The notes: generated by a model from the letters alone, not told the origin. A DNA stretch of 64,000 nucleotides from CAWBVG01 sp963792175 (GCA_963792175.1 CAWBVG010000033.1:62001-126000), one strand, 5' to 3'; positions 43,177 to 52,338 are shown, numbered from the stretch's first letter. Made by a program: numbers and translations.

Positions 43177-45891
43177 ATGTCCTGTCGTCCCCTCGTCGTG
43201 GTGTTCGCGCTCGTGGTGGCCGTGTGCCCCCGCGCGTACGGACAGGAGGGCGACGCCGTGGCGCCGCTGCTGGCGCGGATCGAGCAGGTCACGAAATCGG
43301 GTGATGCCACCGCCTACCTCGCGCTGCTGACGGCCGGCGCCAACCGCGAGCGGGCGGTCGAGTTCTGCAGCTCGGAGCTGCTGCCGGGCGCGACGCGCAC
43401 GGTTTTGAAAGAGCGCGATCGCGAACCGCTGCGCGGCACGCTCGCCGGCAACGGCTACCGCCTGATGGTCGACGTCCTCACCGAGTTCGGCCCTCGCGCG
43501 CGCGCCGCCACCTGGCGGCTGGACGTCAAACGCGTCGGCGAACGCGGCAGCGCCCAGGAATGGGCCATCGATGACGAGGAGCGGCTGTCGGCGGTCGAGA
43601 ACCTCTATCGCCTCGCACTCAACCCGACGAAGGTGTTTGCCGCGCGCGATTTGCGGGTCGCCGCCGAGGACCTCGACCTCACGCTCACCGAGGGCTCCGT
43701 CTACGTCGCCGACATCGACCAGGGCGCGACCGCCGCGGTGCTGGTCGGACGCGGCATGATGAGTTTTCACCCGACGCCGGACACCGAACGCGGGCAGGTC
43801 AAGATCTTTGCGGGCAGCGAAACCCTGGAGACGCGTTTCGACGTCGCATTCATCCGCCTCAATCCCTACGACTTCGAGTCGGCGCTCGCCGCGACGCAGC
43901 TGAAGCCCAAAGTGGCGGACCCGAAGGAATTCCGGCGCGCGGAGGAAGTGTTTCGGGAGGACTCGCAGAAGTCGTTCCTGATCGACCTCGGCGATCTGAG
44001 CCGCGACCCGTGGTCGCTGCTGCCCGGTTCAGGCGACTTCCTCGCCGAGGTCCACACGCGCCGGTTCGATACGCTGACCTACGCGAAATCCGCCAGCGAG
44101 GCCGAAGACATCACCGTCTTCGATCGAAAGCGCCACCACAACATCTCGATCTATCCCTCGCAGCGGAAGATCGCGAACCGCGGGCGCTTTTACAACGAAG
44201 ACGAGCTCGTCGACTACGACATCCTCGATTACGACATCGACGTCGCCATCACCCCGGACCGGCAATGGCTCGACGGCCGCGTCCGCCTGCGCCTCAAAGT
44301 GCGGGCCCTCGCGCTCGGCAGCATCACGATGCGCCTCGCCGAATCGCTCGTCGTCCAGTCGATCGTCAGCTACGAGCACGGCCGCCTGTTCGGCGTGCGG
44401 GTCAAGAACCAGAACACGATCGTCGTCAACCTGCCGACGACGCTGCAGCGGGACGCCGAGGTGACCCTCACCGTCACCTACGCGGGCCGGCTCGAGCCGC
44501 AGACGCCGGATCGCGAAACGCTGGCGCTGACGCAGAATCGCGTCCAGGAAGAGATGCCGTCGATCGCCGCCGAGCCGAGCTTTCTGTACAGCAATCGCAG
44601 CTACTGGTATCCACAGGCGCCGGTCAGCGACTACGCGACGGCGATCATTCGCATATCGGTCCCGACGACGCTCGATTGCGTGGCCAGCGGCGAGCTGGAG
44701 CCCGGATTCCCGACGATCGTGGCCAACACCGCCCGGGGCGCGCCGCGGATCGAAAGCGCACCGGCGGCGACGAACCGCAAGCTCTACGTGTTCCGGGCCT
44801 CGCAGCCGCTTCGCTATCTGGCCTTCGTCGTCAGCCGGTTCGCGCGCGCGGAGACGGCCACCGTCGCGTTTCCGCCACGGGAGAACGGCGATCCGGCAAG
44901 CGTTCCGCTCGTCGGCCCTTCTTACAGCAGCCTGAACCTGTCGGTCGAAGCGAACCCGCGCCAGGTGCAGCGCGGACGGGAGCTTGGCGACCGGGCGGCC
45001 GACATCGCGCTCTTCTATCACTCGCTCATCGGCGACGTGCCGTATTCGGCGTTCACGATCGCGCTGGTGGAAAGCGACCTGCCTGGCGGACACAGTCCCG
45101 GCTATTTCGCGGCGCTCAATCAGCCGCTTCCGTCGTCGCCGCTGGTCTGGCGCAACGACCCCGCCGCGTTCAGCAGTTTTCCCGACTTCTTCCTCGCCCA
45201 CGAGCTCGCGCACCAGTGGTGGGGCCAGGCGATCGGCTGGCGCAACTACCACGAGCAGTGGCTCAGCGAGGGCTTCGCGCAATACTTCGCGGCGCTCTAC
45301 GCGCAGAAGCAGAAGGGCGACGACGTCTTCGCGTCCGTGCTGCGCCAGCTGCGCAAGTGGGGCATGGACAACTCGGATCAAGGTCCGGTCTACCTCGGAT
45401 ACCGGCTCGGACACGTCCGCGATCAAAGCCGCATCTTTCGCGCGCTGGTGTACAACAAGGGCGCGGCGGTGCTCCACATGCTGCGGCGCCTGGTCGGCGA
45501 CGAGCCGTTCTTCCGTGGGCTGCGCCGCTTCTACAGCGCGTCGCGGTTCCACAAGGCCGGCACGGTGGAACTGCGGGCCGCGATGGAGGCGGAAACCGGG
45601 ATGTCGCTCGAGCGCTTCTTCGAGCGCTGGATCTACGGGTCGACGCTGCCGAAACTGAAGGTCGGTTATCGCACCGAAGGCACCGACGTCATCCTGCAGG
45701 TCGAGCAGATCGGCGAGATCTTCGACGTGCCGCTGACGATCGAGCTGCAGTACGCCGATCGCAAGCCGGTCGAAGTCCTGGTGGCCGTCACCGATCGGAC
45801 GGTCGAAAAGCGGGTCCCGCTCGGCGGCGTCCTCCGTGGCATCGACGTCAGCAAGGATGACGGGACGATGGCGGAAATCGTCAAGAACTGA
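43177..45891 (+). CDS. Exported M1 family metallopeptidase
   Basis: The ATG at 43177 gives 904 residues with a signal peptide (MSCRPLVVVFALVVAVCPRAYGQ); a GTG two codons upstream is possible. After a lead domain of about 330 residues, a beta-rich M1 N-terminal domain begins near DYDIDVAITPDRQWLDG. The zinc site is H675-E676-x-x-H679 with E698 in WLSEGFAQYF, exactly at M1 spacing. The usual GxMEN motif is replaced by LVESDLPGGHSPGYFAALN, so the N-terminal amine may be recognised differently. The protein is intact over the whole length. It probably trims peptides in the periplasm or has a structural role. Confidence 0.9.
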   Translation: MSCRPLVVVFALVVAVCPRAYGQEGDAVAPLLARIEQVTKSGDATAYLALLTAGANRERAVEFCSSELLPGATRTVLKERDREPLRGTLAGNGYRLMVDVLTEFGPRARAATWRLDVKRVGERGSAQEWAIDDEERLSAVENLYRLALNPTKVFAARDLRVAAEDLDLTLTEGSVYVADIDQGATAAVLVGRGMMSFHPTPDTERGQVKIFAGSETLETRFDVAFIRLNPYDFESALAATQLKPKVADPKEFRRAEEVFREDSQKSFLIDLGDLSRDPWSLLPGSGDFLAEVHTRRFDTLTYAKSASEAEDITVFDRKRHHNISIYPSQRKIANRGRFYNEDELVDYDILDYDIDVAITPDRQWLDGRVRLRLKVRALALGSITMRLAESLVVQSIVSYEHGRLFGVRVKNQNTIVVNLPTTLQRDAEVTLTVTYAGRLEPQTPDRETLALTQNRVQEEMPSIAAEPSFLYSNRSYWYPQAPVSDYATAIIRISVPTTLDCVASGELEPGFPTIVANTARGAPRIESAPAATNRKLYVFRASQPLRYLAFVVSRFARAETATVAFPPRENGDPASVPLVGPSYSSLNLSVEANPRQVQRGRELGDRAADIALFYHSLIGDVPYSAFTIALVESDLPGGHSPGYFAALNQPLPSSPLVWRNDPAAFSSFPDFFLAHELAHQWWGQAIGWRNYHEQWLSEGFAQYFAALYAQKQKGDDVFASVLRQLRKWGMDNSDQGPVYLGYRLGHVRDQSRIFRALVYNKGAAVLHMLRRLVGDEPFFRGLRRFYSASRFHKAGTVELRAAMEAETGMSLERFFERWIYGSTLPKLKVGYRTEGTDVILQVEQIGEIFDVPLTIELQYADRKPVEVLVAVTDRTVEKRVPLGGVLRGIDVSKDDGTMAEIVKN

Positions 45892-45895
45892 GGGA

Positions 45896-45963
45896 TCTAG
45901 AGTCTCGGGTTCTAAGTGAACTTAGGACTCTAGAACCCTAGAACCCTAGAACCCTAGAACCTA
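45896..45963. repeat. Hairpin repeat, word CTAGAACCC
   Basis: The left part (45897-45916, CTAGAGTCTCGGGTTCTAAG) is inverted against the right arm (45921-45962), which holds four copies of CTAGAACCC. Its last CTA gives the TAG stop of the minus-strand gene at 45961. Confidence 0.8.
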
Positions 45964-46380
45964 TTGGAGATAGATAGCCGCGACGCGGGGCGCGCCGCGG
46001 CGCTCGAAGGGCTCGAACACGAGGATGAACTTCGTGCCGGCCAGCTGATAGGCACGAACCTCGCGCATGCCGAGCGGCCCCTGTTCCTCGGCCTGACTGA
46101 CTAAGGTCACCGACGCGTCGATCCGCGCGAGCGCGTCGGCGCGGGGATCACCGACGCGGATTTCATTGCCAGCGCCGAGCAGGAGCGTCGGCACCGACAC
46201 GGCATCGGGCGGCACGGCCACATTGGCAGGGGTCGACGGCTCTGCGGCGCCGGCCACGGCGCGTGGGGCACCCCGCAGCTCGCGGACCACCAGCACCCCG
46301 ACCAGCAGCGTGGCGGCCAGAAGGGCGGCAGCGGTCAACCAGTCGCCGGACAGACTCGGCCGCGGCCGTGTGGCTTCCAT
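45961..46380 (-). CDS. Single-helix membrane protein of unknown function
   Basis: The ATG at 46378-46380 gives 139 residues: a short polar lead, one membrane helix (about 15-35, AAALLAATLLVGVLVV), a Pro/Ala-rich linker and a soluble part with REVRAYQLAGTKFILVFEPF. The orientation puts the soluble part in the periplasm. I know no family. The TAG stop is part of the repeat at 45896-45963. It is divergent from the NuoG-like gene, 71 bases away. Confidence 0.65.
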   Translation of the reverse strand: MEATRPRPSLSGDWLTAAALLAATLLVGVLVVRELRGAPRAVAGAAEPSTPANVAVPPDAVSVPTLLLGAGNEIRVGDPRADALARIDASVTLVSQAEEQGPLGMREVRAYQLAGTKFILVFEPFERRGAPRVAAIYLQ

Positions 46381-46416
46381 GGGGTGCAGGGCGGAATGTA
46401 GGCACCCCATCGGGTG

Positions 46417-46447
46417 TTGTCAAGGTTGAGTGCTCGATCGTTATATT
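46417..46447 (+). promoter_or_regulatory. Candidate sigma-70-type promoter before the NuoG-like gene
   Basis: TTGTCA at 46417-46422 and TATATT at 46442-46447 (spacing 19, or 18 with TTATAT) are close to the -35 and -10 boxes. Transcription would begin near 46453-46455, within a few bases of the ATG at 46458, so the message may be leaderless. This is a pattern match only. Confidence 0.45.
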
Positions 46448-46457
46448 CTTGATGTTT

Positions 46458-48272
46458 ATGGAAACGGTGACATTGACGATTGACGGCGCGCCGGTGACCG
46501 TCGAGAAGGGCAAGACGGTCCTGCAGGCCGCAATCGAGGCCGGTATCACCGTGCCGTACTACTGCTACCACCCCGGTATCGGCATCGACGGCTCCTGCCG
46601 CGTCTGCATCGTCAAGATCGAGAAGATGCCGAAGCTGCAGACGTCGTGTTCGACGGTCTGCACCGAAGGGATGGTCGTGAGCACGCGCACGCCGGAGGTG
46701 GTCACCGCGCGCGCGGGGGTGTTCGAGTTCCTGCTGGTCAATCACCCGCTCGACTGCCCGGTGTGCGACAAGGGCGGCGAGTGTCCGCTCCAGGATTTTT
46801 CCTATACGTTCGGACCCGATCAGAGCCGGATGGAATTCCCGCGGCGCGAATTCGACGGCAACGGCGTCAAGGCCGACGTCGATTTCGGTCCGACGCTGAT
46901 GTTGAACCGGAACCGCTGCATTCTCTGTACGCGCTGCGTGCGGTTCATGCGCGACGTCGACGCCGACGCGCAGATCAACATCATCGATCGCGGCTACGGC
47001 AGCGAGATCGCGACGTTCCAGGAAGAAGGCGTGCACTCGCTGCTCTCCGGGAACCTGATGGATGTGTGTCCGGTCGGCGCCATTACCACGCGCGACTACC
47101 GGTTCAAGTCTCGGCCGTGGGACAACCCGCAGGCCGCCGACACCATCTGCACGCAGTGCGCGAAGGGCTGCAGCGTCACGGCCTGGATCAAGGCCAAGCC
47201 GGAGTGGGCGAAGGGATCGCGGCTGATCCGGTTCACGCCGCGTTTCAATCCGGACGTCAACGGCTACTGGATGTGCGACATCGGCCGCTTCGAGTACCAC
47301 TGGATCGAAGGCGACGAGCGCCTCCGCAGGCCGCTGGTGCGAACCGGCGATGCCCTGCAGCAGCCGGCGTCGTGGCACGACGCGATGGCCGCCCTGGCGC
47401 AGGCGCTCGCGGCGGCCGGCCGCAAGAATCCTGAAGCGGTTCGCTTTCTCGTGTCGGCGCACGCGTCGCACGAAGAACTGTTCCTCTTCCATCGGCTCAC
47501 CAGCGAGCTCGTCGGCGAGTCGGGCCCGCGCGGCATCACGGTGACGTGGCGGTATTCGGAGAAGCCGCAGCCCGAAGGCTCCAAGTTCAAGGTGCCGCCG
47601 GTCGACGCGCCGAATGTCAACGGCGCGCGCATGTTCGGGCTGGTGCCCGGCGCGGTCGGCGCCGAAGCCGGGCGCGCGGACATCTCGTCCCTGCGCACGG
47701 CCGTCGAAGCTGGCCAGGTGACGGCGCTCTACGTGTTCGATCCCGGACCGGACGGATCGCTGGGCGACGTGGGCTGGATCGTGGAAGCGCGCCGGCGCGG
47801 CGTGCTTCCGCTGCTCGTCGTGCAGGGCGTGCTGTTGACGCCGCTGGCGCGTGCCGCCGACTTCGTCCTGCCCGGCGCATCGTACGTCGAGAAGGAAGCG
47901 TCTTATACCAACGAGCAGGGCCGCTTGCAGAGCACCGCCCGCGCCATTCCGCTGGCTGGCGAGGCGATGGAGGACTGGCAGATTCTCGTGAACCTCGGCA
48001 CGGCGCTCGGCGTCCACTTCGACTACACGGGCGCCGCCCACGTTCGCGCCGACATCGCGGCCCGCCATCCCGGCACGAAGGCCTTCGAGGGATTGACGAC
48101 GCTGTCGTTCAACCGACCGCTCGAAGCCCGGCACTGGCTGCAGGCATCGAACCCGTCGGAACGCTGGAAGTGGGATTTCATGTTCCAGGATCTGCCGCCG
48201 GTGAAAGGCGCGGTGGATCCGAGCTCGTTGCCGCTGCCCCCGGGGGCAATAGCGCTCAAAGAAGTGAAATGA
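46458..48272 (+). CDS. nuoG: NADH-quinone oxidoreductase subunit G-like iron-sulfur protein
   Basis: The ATG at 46458 (another two codons upstream) starts METVTLTIDG, matching the family start; 604 residues. The 2Fe-2S cluster is bound by C36, C47, C50 and C64. The second cluster has H96 with C100, C103 and C109 (the His-Cys3 site of complex I). A 4Fe-4S site has C154, C157, C160 and C204. The molybdopterin-oxidoreductase-like part begins with C231, C234 and C238. No other complex I gene follows. It overlaps dsbD instead, so it may work outside complex I or be part of a scattered nuo locus. No cofactor-binding role for the C-terminal domain can be assumed. Confidence 0.88.
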   Translation: METVTLTIDGAPVTVEKGKTVLQAAIEAGITVPYYCYHPGIGIDGSCRVCIVKIEKMPKLQTSCSTVCTEGMVVSTRTPEVVTARAGVFEFLLVNHPLDCPVCDKGGECPLQDFSYTFGPDQSRMEFPRREFDGNGVKADVDFGPTLMLNRNRCILCTRCVRFMRDVDADAQINIIDRGYGSEIATFQEEGVHSLLSGNLMDVCPVGAITTRDYRFKSRPWDNPQAADTICTQCAKGCSVTAWIKAKPEWAKGSRLIRFTPRFNPDVNGYWMCDIGRFEYHWIEGDERLRRPLVRTGDALQQPASWHDAMAALAQALAAAGRKNPEAVRFLVSAHASHEELFLFHRLTSELVGESGPRGITVTWRYSEKPQPEGSKFKVPPVDAPNVNGARMFGLVPGAVGAEAGRADISSLRTAVEAGQVTALYVFDPGPDGSLGDVGWIVEARRRGVLPLLVVQGVLLTPLARAADFVLPGASYVEKEASYTNEQGRLQSTARAIPLAGEAMEDWQILVNLGTALGVHFDYTGAAHVRADIAARHPGTKAFEGLTTLSFNRPLEARHWLQASNPSERWKWDFMFQDLPPVKGAVDPSSLPLPPGAIALKEVK

Positions 48273-50107
48273 TGACGGGGGCGGCGACAAGGACACAGAG
48301 GGGAACAAAGGACACAGAGGAGAGCACATCTGCGCGCGCGCGCGACGCTGTATTCCTCTGTGTCCTTTGTTTCCTTTGTGTCCTCTGTGCGCGCGACGCG
48401 AGCGCGCAGCTCCGCCGGCCGCGCGCAGAAGTCGTTCCTCTAGTCGAAAGGCCGGCGACACGAGCAGGTGAACGAGCGCGCGTCGCGCTGAAGGTCTCGC
48501 TGCCAGAAGGTCTCCATACTCAATCCAACAAGCCGCGCGATCCGCTGCTCATCCCGACCGAGCTGGCCATCGAAGCGCCGGCCGGCATCGCGGCCGAAGA
48601 AATTGTCTGGCCGCCGTCGACGGACCTCGCGCAAGCCGGCCAGGAGAAGCCGCTCGCGGTCTTCGAGCACGAATTCGCCATCGGCGTCGAGCTGTCGATT
48701 GCGCCGACGGCATCAGGCGACGTCGAGGTTCCGGCCAAGCTCCGCTACCAGGCCTGCGATGCCAACCTGTGCTATCCACCGCAGACGGCGCCGGTGACAT
48801 GGCGCATCCACGTCGTGCCTGCATCGGCCGCGGCGCCGGCGTCCGACGCGGCGGTGGCGAGCACGTTCGCGAGCATCAAGTTCGGGCGGGGCGAAAAACC
48901 AGGCTCGGGGGGCTCGGAAGGTTCGAAGGGTTCTGAGGGTTCGAAAGGTTCTGAAGGTTCGGGAGCATCCGACGGGCTCGCGAAGCTCGATGCGTTTACC
49001 GTGCTCGGTACGGCCGGCGGCTATCTCGGCGCGGACGACTTCTTGAAATTCGTTCACGACGCGGAGACCGGCGTCAAACCGCGCGGGATGTTCGAAGGCC
49101 GCGGGCCGTTGATGATCGTGCTGCTGGTGCTCATCGGCGGTCTGGCCCTCAACCTGACACCGTGCGTGCTGCCGATGATTCCGATCAACCTCGCCATCAT
49201 CGGCGCGGGCTCGCAGGTCGGCTTCGATCGAGGCTTTCCGTCGCGGATGCGCGGGTTCGTGCTGGGCGCCGTCTATGGCGGCGCGATGGCCGTCGTCTAC
49301 GGCGTCCTGGGGCTCGTCGTCATCCTCACGGCGGGCACGTTCGGCACGATCAACGCCTCGCCGTGGTTCAACGCCGGCATCGCGATCCTGTTCGTCGTGC
49401 TGGGTCTGGCGATGTTCGACGTGATCATGATCGACTTCTCGAGCCTGTCGAGCCGCTTCAGGCCCGAAGCGCGAACCGGCAGCTTCATCCTCGCATTCAG
49501 CATGGGAGCGGTGGCGGCGCTGCTGGCCGGCGCGTGCGTCGCGCCGGTGGTCATCCAGGTGGTGCTCTTCTCGAGCAATCTCTACGCGACCGGCACGAAG
49601 ATCGCGCTCGCCCTTCCGTTCGTCCTGGGTCTCGGCATGGCCATTCCCTGGCCGATTGCCGGCGCCGGCCTCGCGGCGCTGCCCAAGCCAGGCATGTGGA
49701 TGGTGCGCGTCAAGCAGGGGTTCGGCGTCGTGATTCTCGCGACCGCCGCGTACTACGGCTACGAAGCCTATTCGATTCTGTCGAATCGCTGGGTCGACGC
49801 CGCCGACGTCAAGTCGAGCGTCGAGGAGCAGCTGAAAGCCGGCTGGCATGCGTCGCTCGCCGATGGCCTCGACACCGCGGCCCGCGAAGGGAAACCGGTG
49901 CTCATCGACATGTGGGCGACGTGGTGCAAGAACTGCCTCACGATGGACAAGACGACGCTGCAGAACGCCTCGGTGCAGTCGGCGCTCGCCGGCTACGTCA
50001 AAATCAAGTTTCAGGCTGAAGATCCCGACGCGCAGCCGGCCAAGAGCGTGATGCAGAAGTTCGACGCCGTCGGCCTGCCGACCTACGTTATCCTGCGCCC
50101 ACGTTGA
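48269..50107 (+). CDS. dsbD: DsbD-type thiol:disulfide interchange protein, repeat-derived signal peptide
   Basis: The ATG at 48269 overlaps the NuoG stop (ATGA); 612 residues. Residues 1-47 are a signal peptide whose core is AVFLCVLCFLCVLCARDASAQ-like hydrophobic sequence encoded by the right arm of the hairpin at 48287-48388. A periplasmic alpha domain (about 50-190) has CDANLCYPP. A Gly/Ser-rich linker (208-233) comes from another short repeat. Eight helices (about 270-500) carry the redox cysteines in LTPCVLPM and GACVAPVV. The C-terminal thioredoxin domain has WATWCKNCLTMD. The end GLPTYVILRPR lacks about 20-30 residues compared with family members. It moves electrons from cytoplasmic thioredoxin to periplasmic partners. 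Confidence 0.88.
   Translation: MMTGAATRTQRGTKDTEESTSARARDAVFLCVLCFLCVLCARDASAQLRRPRAEVVPLVERPATRAGERARVALKVSLPEGLHTQSNKPRDPLLIPTELAIEAPAGIAAEEIVWPPSTDLAQAGQEKPLAVFEHEFAIGVELSIAPTASGDVEVPAKLRYQACDANLCYPPQTAPVTWRIHVVPASAAAPASDAAVASTFASIKFGRGEKPGSGGSEGSKGSEGSKGSEGSGASDGLAKLDAFTVLGTAGGYLGADDFLKFVHDAETGVKPRGMFEGRGPLMIVLLVLIGGLALNLTPCVLPMIPINLAIIGAGSQVGFDRGFPSRMRGFVLGAVYGGAMAVVYGVLGLVVILTAGTFGTINASPWFNAGIAILFVVLGLAMFDVIMIDFSSLSSRFRPEARTGSFILAFSMGAVAALLAGACVAPVVIQVVLFSSNLYATGTKIALALPFVLGLGMAIPWPIAGAGLAALPKPGMWMVRVKQGFGVVILATAAYYGYEAYSILSNRWVDAADVKSSVEEQLKAGWHASLADGLDTAAREGKPVLIDMWATWCKNCLTMDKTTLQNASVQSALAGYVKIKFQAEDPDAQPAKSVMQKFDAVGLPTYVILRPR
48287..48388. repeat. Hairpin repeat, word ACACAGAGG / CCTCTGTGT, within dsbD
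   Basis: The left arm (48287-48321, ACAAGGACACAGAGGGGAAC) and right arm (48350-48388, CCTCTGTGTCCTTTGTTTCC) are inverted; between them is an alternating GC stretch. Both are in the translated start of dsbD. Confidence 0.9.
48903..48966. repeat. In-frame tandem repeat, word GGTTCGAAGGGTTCTGAG
   Basis: Imperfect 18 bp copies encode GSEGSKGSEGSK in the linker between the periplasmic and membrane domains of DsbD. The period of 9 matches the other repeat words, but only one arm is present. Confidence 0.75.
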
Positions 50108-52338
50108 GCGAGGCTCTCCGGCGCGATCTCGACCACGACCTCACGGGAGAAGTGCGATTCGACCGCGTGTCGCGGTCGCTCTACTCCACCGACGCCAGCG
50201 TCTACCGGATTGAACCGCTCGGCGTGGTCGTCCCGCGCACGCGCGAGGACGTGATTCGGACGGTCCAGATCGCCGCGCGCCATGGGGTGTCGATTACCGC
50301 CCGCGGCGGCGGCACGTCACAGGCCGGCCAGGCGATTGGCGCCGGGCTGCAGCTCGACACCTCCAAGTACTTCAACAAGGTGCTCGACGTCAGCGTTGCG
50401 GAACGCACCGCCTGGGTCGAGCCGGGCGTCGTGCTCGACGACCTGAACGCGCAGCTGCGGCCGCACGCGCTGCGGTTCGCCCCGGATATCTCCACCGCCA
50501 GCCGCGCCACCATCGGCGGCATGATCTCCAACAACTCGAGCGGCGCGCGGTCGATTCTGTACGGCAAGACGATCGATCACGTGCTCGAGCTCGACGTCGT
50601 GCTGGCCGACGGCACGCTGACTCGTTTTCGGCCGCTCGATGCCGCCGCGCTCGAGACGGCGAGCGCCGGCGAGACGCTCGAGGCCCGCAGCTACCGCGCG
50701 GTCCAGCAGATTGCGAGCGACTGCGCGGCGGAAGTGGAGCGCCGCTTTCCCAAGGTGCTCCGGCGCGTCGGCGGTTACAACCTCGACGAGTTCGTGGACC
50801 GCTCCAAGCCGTTCAACCTCGCCAAGCTGATCGTCGGTTCGGAGGGGACTCTGGGCCTGGTCGTCGCCGCGAAGCTCAATCTGGTGCCGCTGCCGCGCGC
50901 CAAGGCGGTCCTGACGATCGAGTTCGACGAACTGCTCGACGCGCTCGGCGCCACTCCCGCGATCGTCCGCCATCGTCCGTCCGCGGTCGAAGTGATGGAC
51001 CGGTTCATCCTCGATCACGCGCGCGAGAGCCCGGCGCTGGAGGCGCTGCGCCGCAGCATCATGCAGGGCGACGCCGGGGCGTTGTTGTGCGTGGAGTTCT
51101 ACGGCGATACTGCCGAGGAGTTGGTGCCTCGGCTCGATGCGCTCGAAGCCGAGCTGCCCCGGCTTGGCTATCGCTGTCGATGGCGGCGTGCGGTTTCCGC
51201 CGCCGATCAGGCCCGCATCTGGAGTTTCCGCGAGGCAGCGCTGGGACTGTCGATGGCGATGAAGGGCGACGCCAAGTCGCTCTCGTTCGTCGAGGACACC
51301 GCGGTCGCCCCCGAAAAACTCCGGGACTACATCGAGCGATTCCTGCAGGTCGTGAAACGACACCAGACGTCCGCCGGCGTCTATGCGCATGCGTCGGTCG
51401 GATGCCTCCACGTTCGGCCCGTGGTGAACATGAAGACCGACGAAGGCGTGAGACGGTTCGAGTCGATCGCCAACGACATCGCCGACCTCGTCCTCGAGTT
51501 CGGCGGCGCGCTGTCGGGCGAGCACGGCGACGGCCTGGTGCGCGGTCCCTTCACACAGAAAATGTTCGGGCCGGTCCTGTACGAAGCGTTCCGGGCCGTG
51601 AAGCACGCGTTCGACCCCGACGGCGTCTTCAATCCGGGAAAAATCGTCGACACGCCGCCGTTGACGTCGAATCTGCGTTACGGCGCCGGCTATGCGACGC
51701 CCGATCCGGCGACGTTCTTCGACTACGCGGAGCACGGCGGCATGGGTCGCGCCGTGGAGATGTGCAGCGGGCTCGGCGTCTGCCGGAAGACGCTGGACGG
51801 CACGATGTGCCCGTCGTTCATGGCGACGCGGGAAGAAAAGCACTCGACCCGCGGCCGCGCGAACGTGCTGCGGCTGGCGATGGCCGGACGGCTCGGCGAG
51901 TCGGGGCTCGGCGACGAAGGCGTGCGCGAGGTCCTCGATCTCTGTCTCGAGTGCCGCGCGTGCAAGGCCGAATGTCCGGTCGGCGTCGACGTCGCGCGAT
52001 TCAAGAGCGAGTTTCTCGCCGATTACTACCGCCGTCACGGCACGCCGCTGAAGGCGCGCGCGATCGGTCACATCCACACGATGTCGGCGTGGGCGAGCCG
52101 CGTCGCGCCGCTGGCGAACGCCGTCGCGCGCAGCGCCGCCGGCCGGTGGCTCAACGAACAGCTGTTCGGGATCGATCGCCGCCGCACGCTCCCGACGTGG
52201 GCCCGCCGCACGTTCCTGCAGCAGTTTCGCGACCGAGCAAGACAGCTAGCCCCTAGCCCCCAGCCCCGACCCGATCGGCTAGCCCCCAGCCCCCAGCCCC
52301 ACGATCAGCGAGCCCCTGGCCCCGAGCCTCTGCGGTGA
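50104..52338 (+). CDS. FAD-linked oxidase with 4Fe-4S domain (YdiJ / D-lactate dehydrogenase type), lacking its own Cys-rich domain
   Basis: A TTG at 50104 overlaps the dsbD stop. The 744-residue protein has an FAD_binding_4 domain (about 25-270; ARGGGTSQAGQAIG, TIGGMISNNSSGARS), an FAD-oxidase C domain (to about 515; GALSGEHGDGLVRGP) and a ferredoxin part: MCSGLGVCRKTLDGTMCP and CLECRACKAECPVGVD. Similar proteins of about 950-1000 residues go on into a cysteine-rich electron-transfer domain; here it is a separate gene at 52335. The last 32 residues (LAPSPQPRPDRLAPSPQP and so on) are encoded by the repeat at 52246-52330. It probably oxidises D-2-hydroxy acids and passes electrons to quinone. 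Confidence 0.88.
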   Translation: MSEALRRDLDHDLTGEVRFDRVSRSLYSTDASVYRIEPLGVVVPRTREDVIRTVQIAARHGVSITARGGGTSQAGQAIGAGLQLDTSKYFNKVLDVSVAERTAWVEPGVVLDDLNAQLRPHALRFAPDISTASRATIGGMISNNSSGARSILYGKTIDHVLELDVVLADGTLTRFRPLDAAALETASAGETLEARSYRAVQQIASDCAAEVERRFPKVLRRVGGYNLDEFVDRSKPFNLAKLIVGSEGTLGLVVAAKLNLVPLPRAKAVLTIEFDELLDALGATPAIVRHRPSAVEVMDRFILDHARESPALEALRRSIMQGDAGALLCVEFYGDTAEELVPRLDALEAELPRLGYRCRWRRAVSAADQARIWSFREAALGLSMAMKGDAKSLSFVEDTAVAPEKLRDYIERFLQVVKRHQTSAGVYAHASVGCLHVRPVVNMKTDEGVRRFESIANDIADLVLEFGGALSGEHGDGLVRGPFTQKMFGPVLYEAFRAVKHAFDPDGVFNPGKIVDTPPLTSNLRYGAGYATPDPATFFDYAEHGGMGRAVEMCSGLGVCRKTLDGTMCPSFMATREEKHSTRGRANVLRLAMAGRLGESGLGDEGVREVLDLCLECRACKAECPVGVDVARFKSEFLADYYRRHGTPLKARAIGHIHTMSAWASRVAPLANAVARSAAGRWLNEQLFGIDRRRTLPTWARRTFLQQFRDRARQLAPSPQPRPDRLAPSPQPHDQRAPGPEPLR
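52246..52330. repeat. Short-period repeat, word CTAGCCCCCAGCCCC, at the split between two oxidase genes
   Basis: Three blocks of CTAGCCCCTAGCCCCCAGCC type are separated by unrelated 8-10 bp. All are of one sense, so this is an arm without a partner. It is translated as the Pro-rich tail of the FAD oxidase. Confidence 0.85.

Noticed and set aside
45921..45963. Telomere-like repeat
   Set aside because: The word CTAGAACCC recalls telomeric CCCTAA only by chance; it is in the middle of a gene-dense region and is one of several such words.
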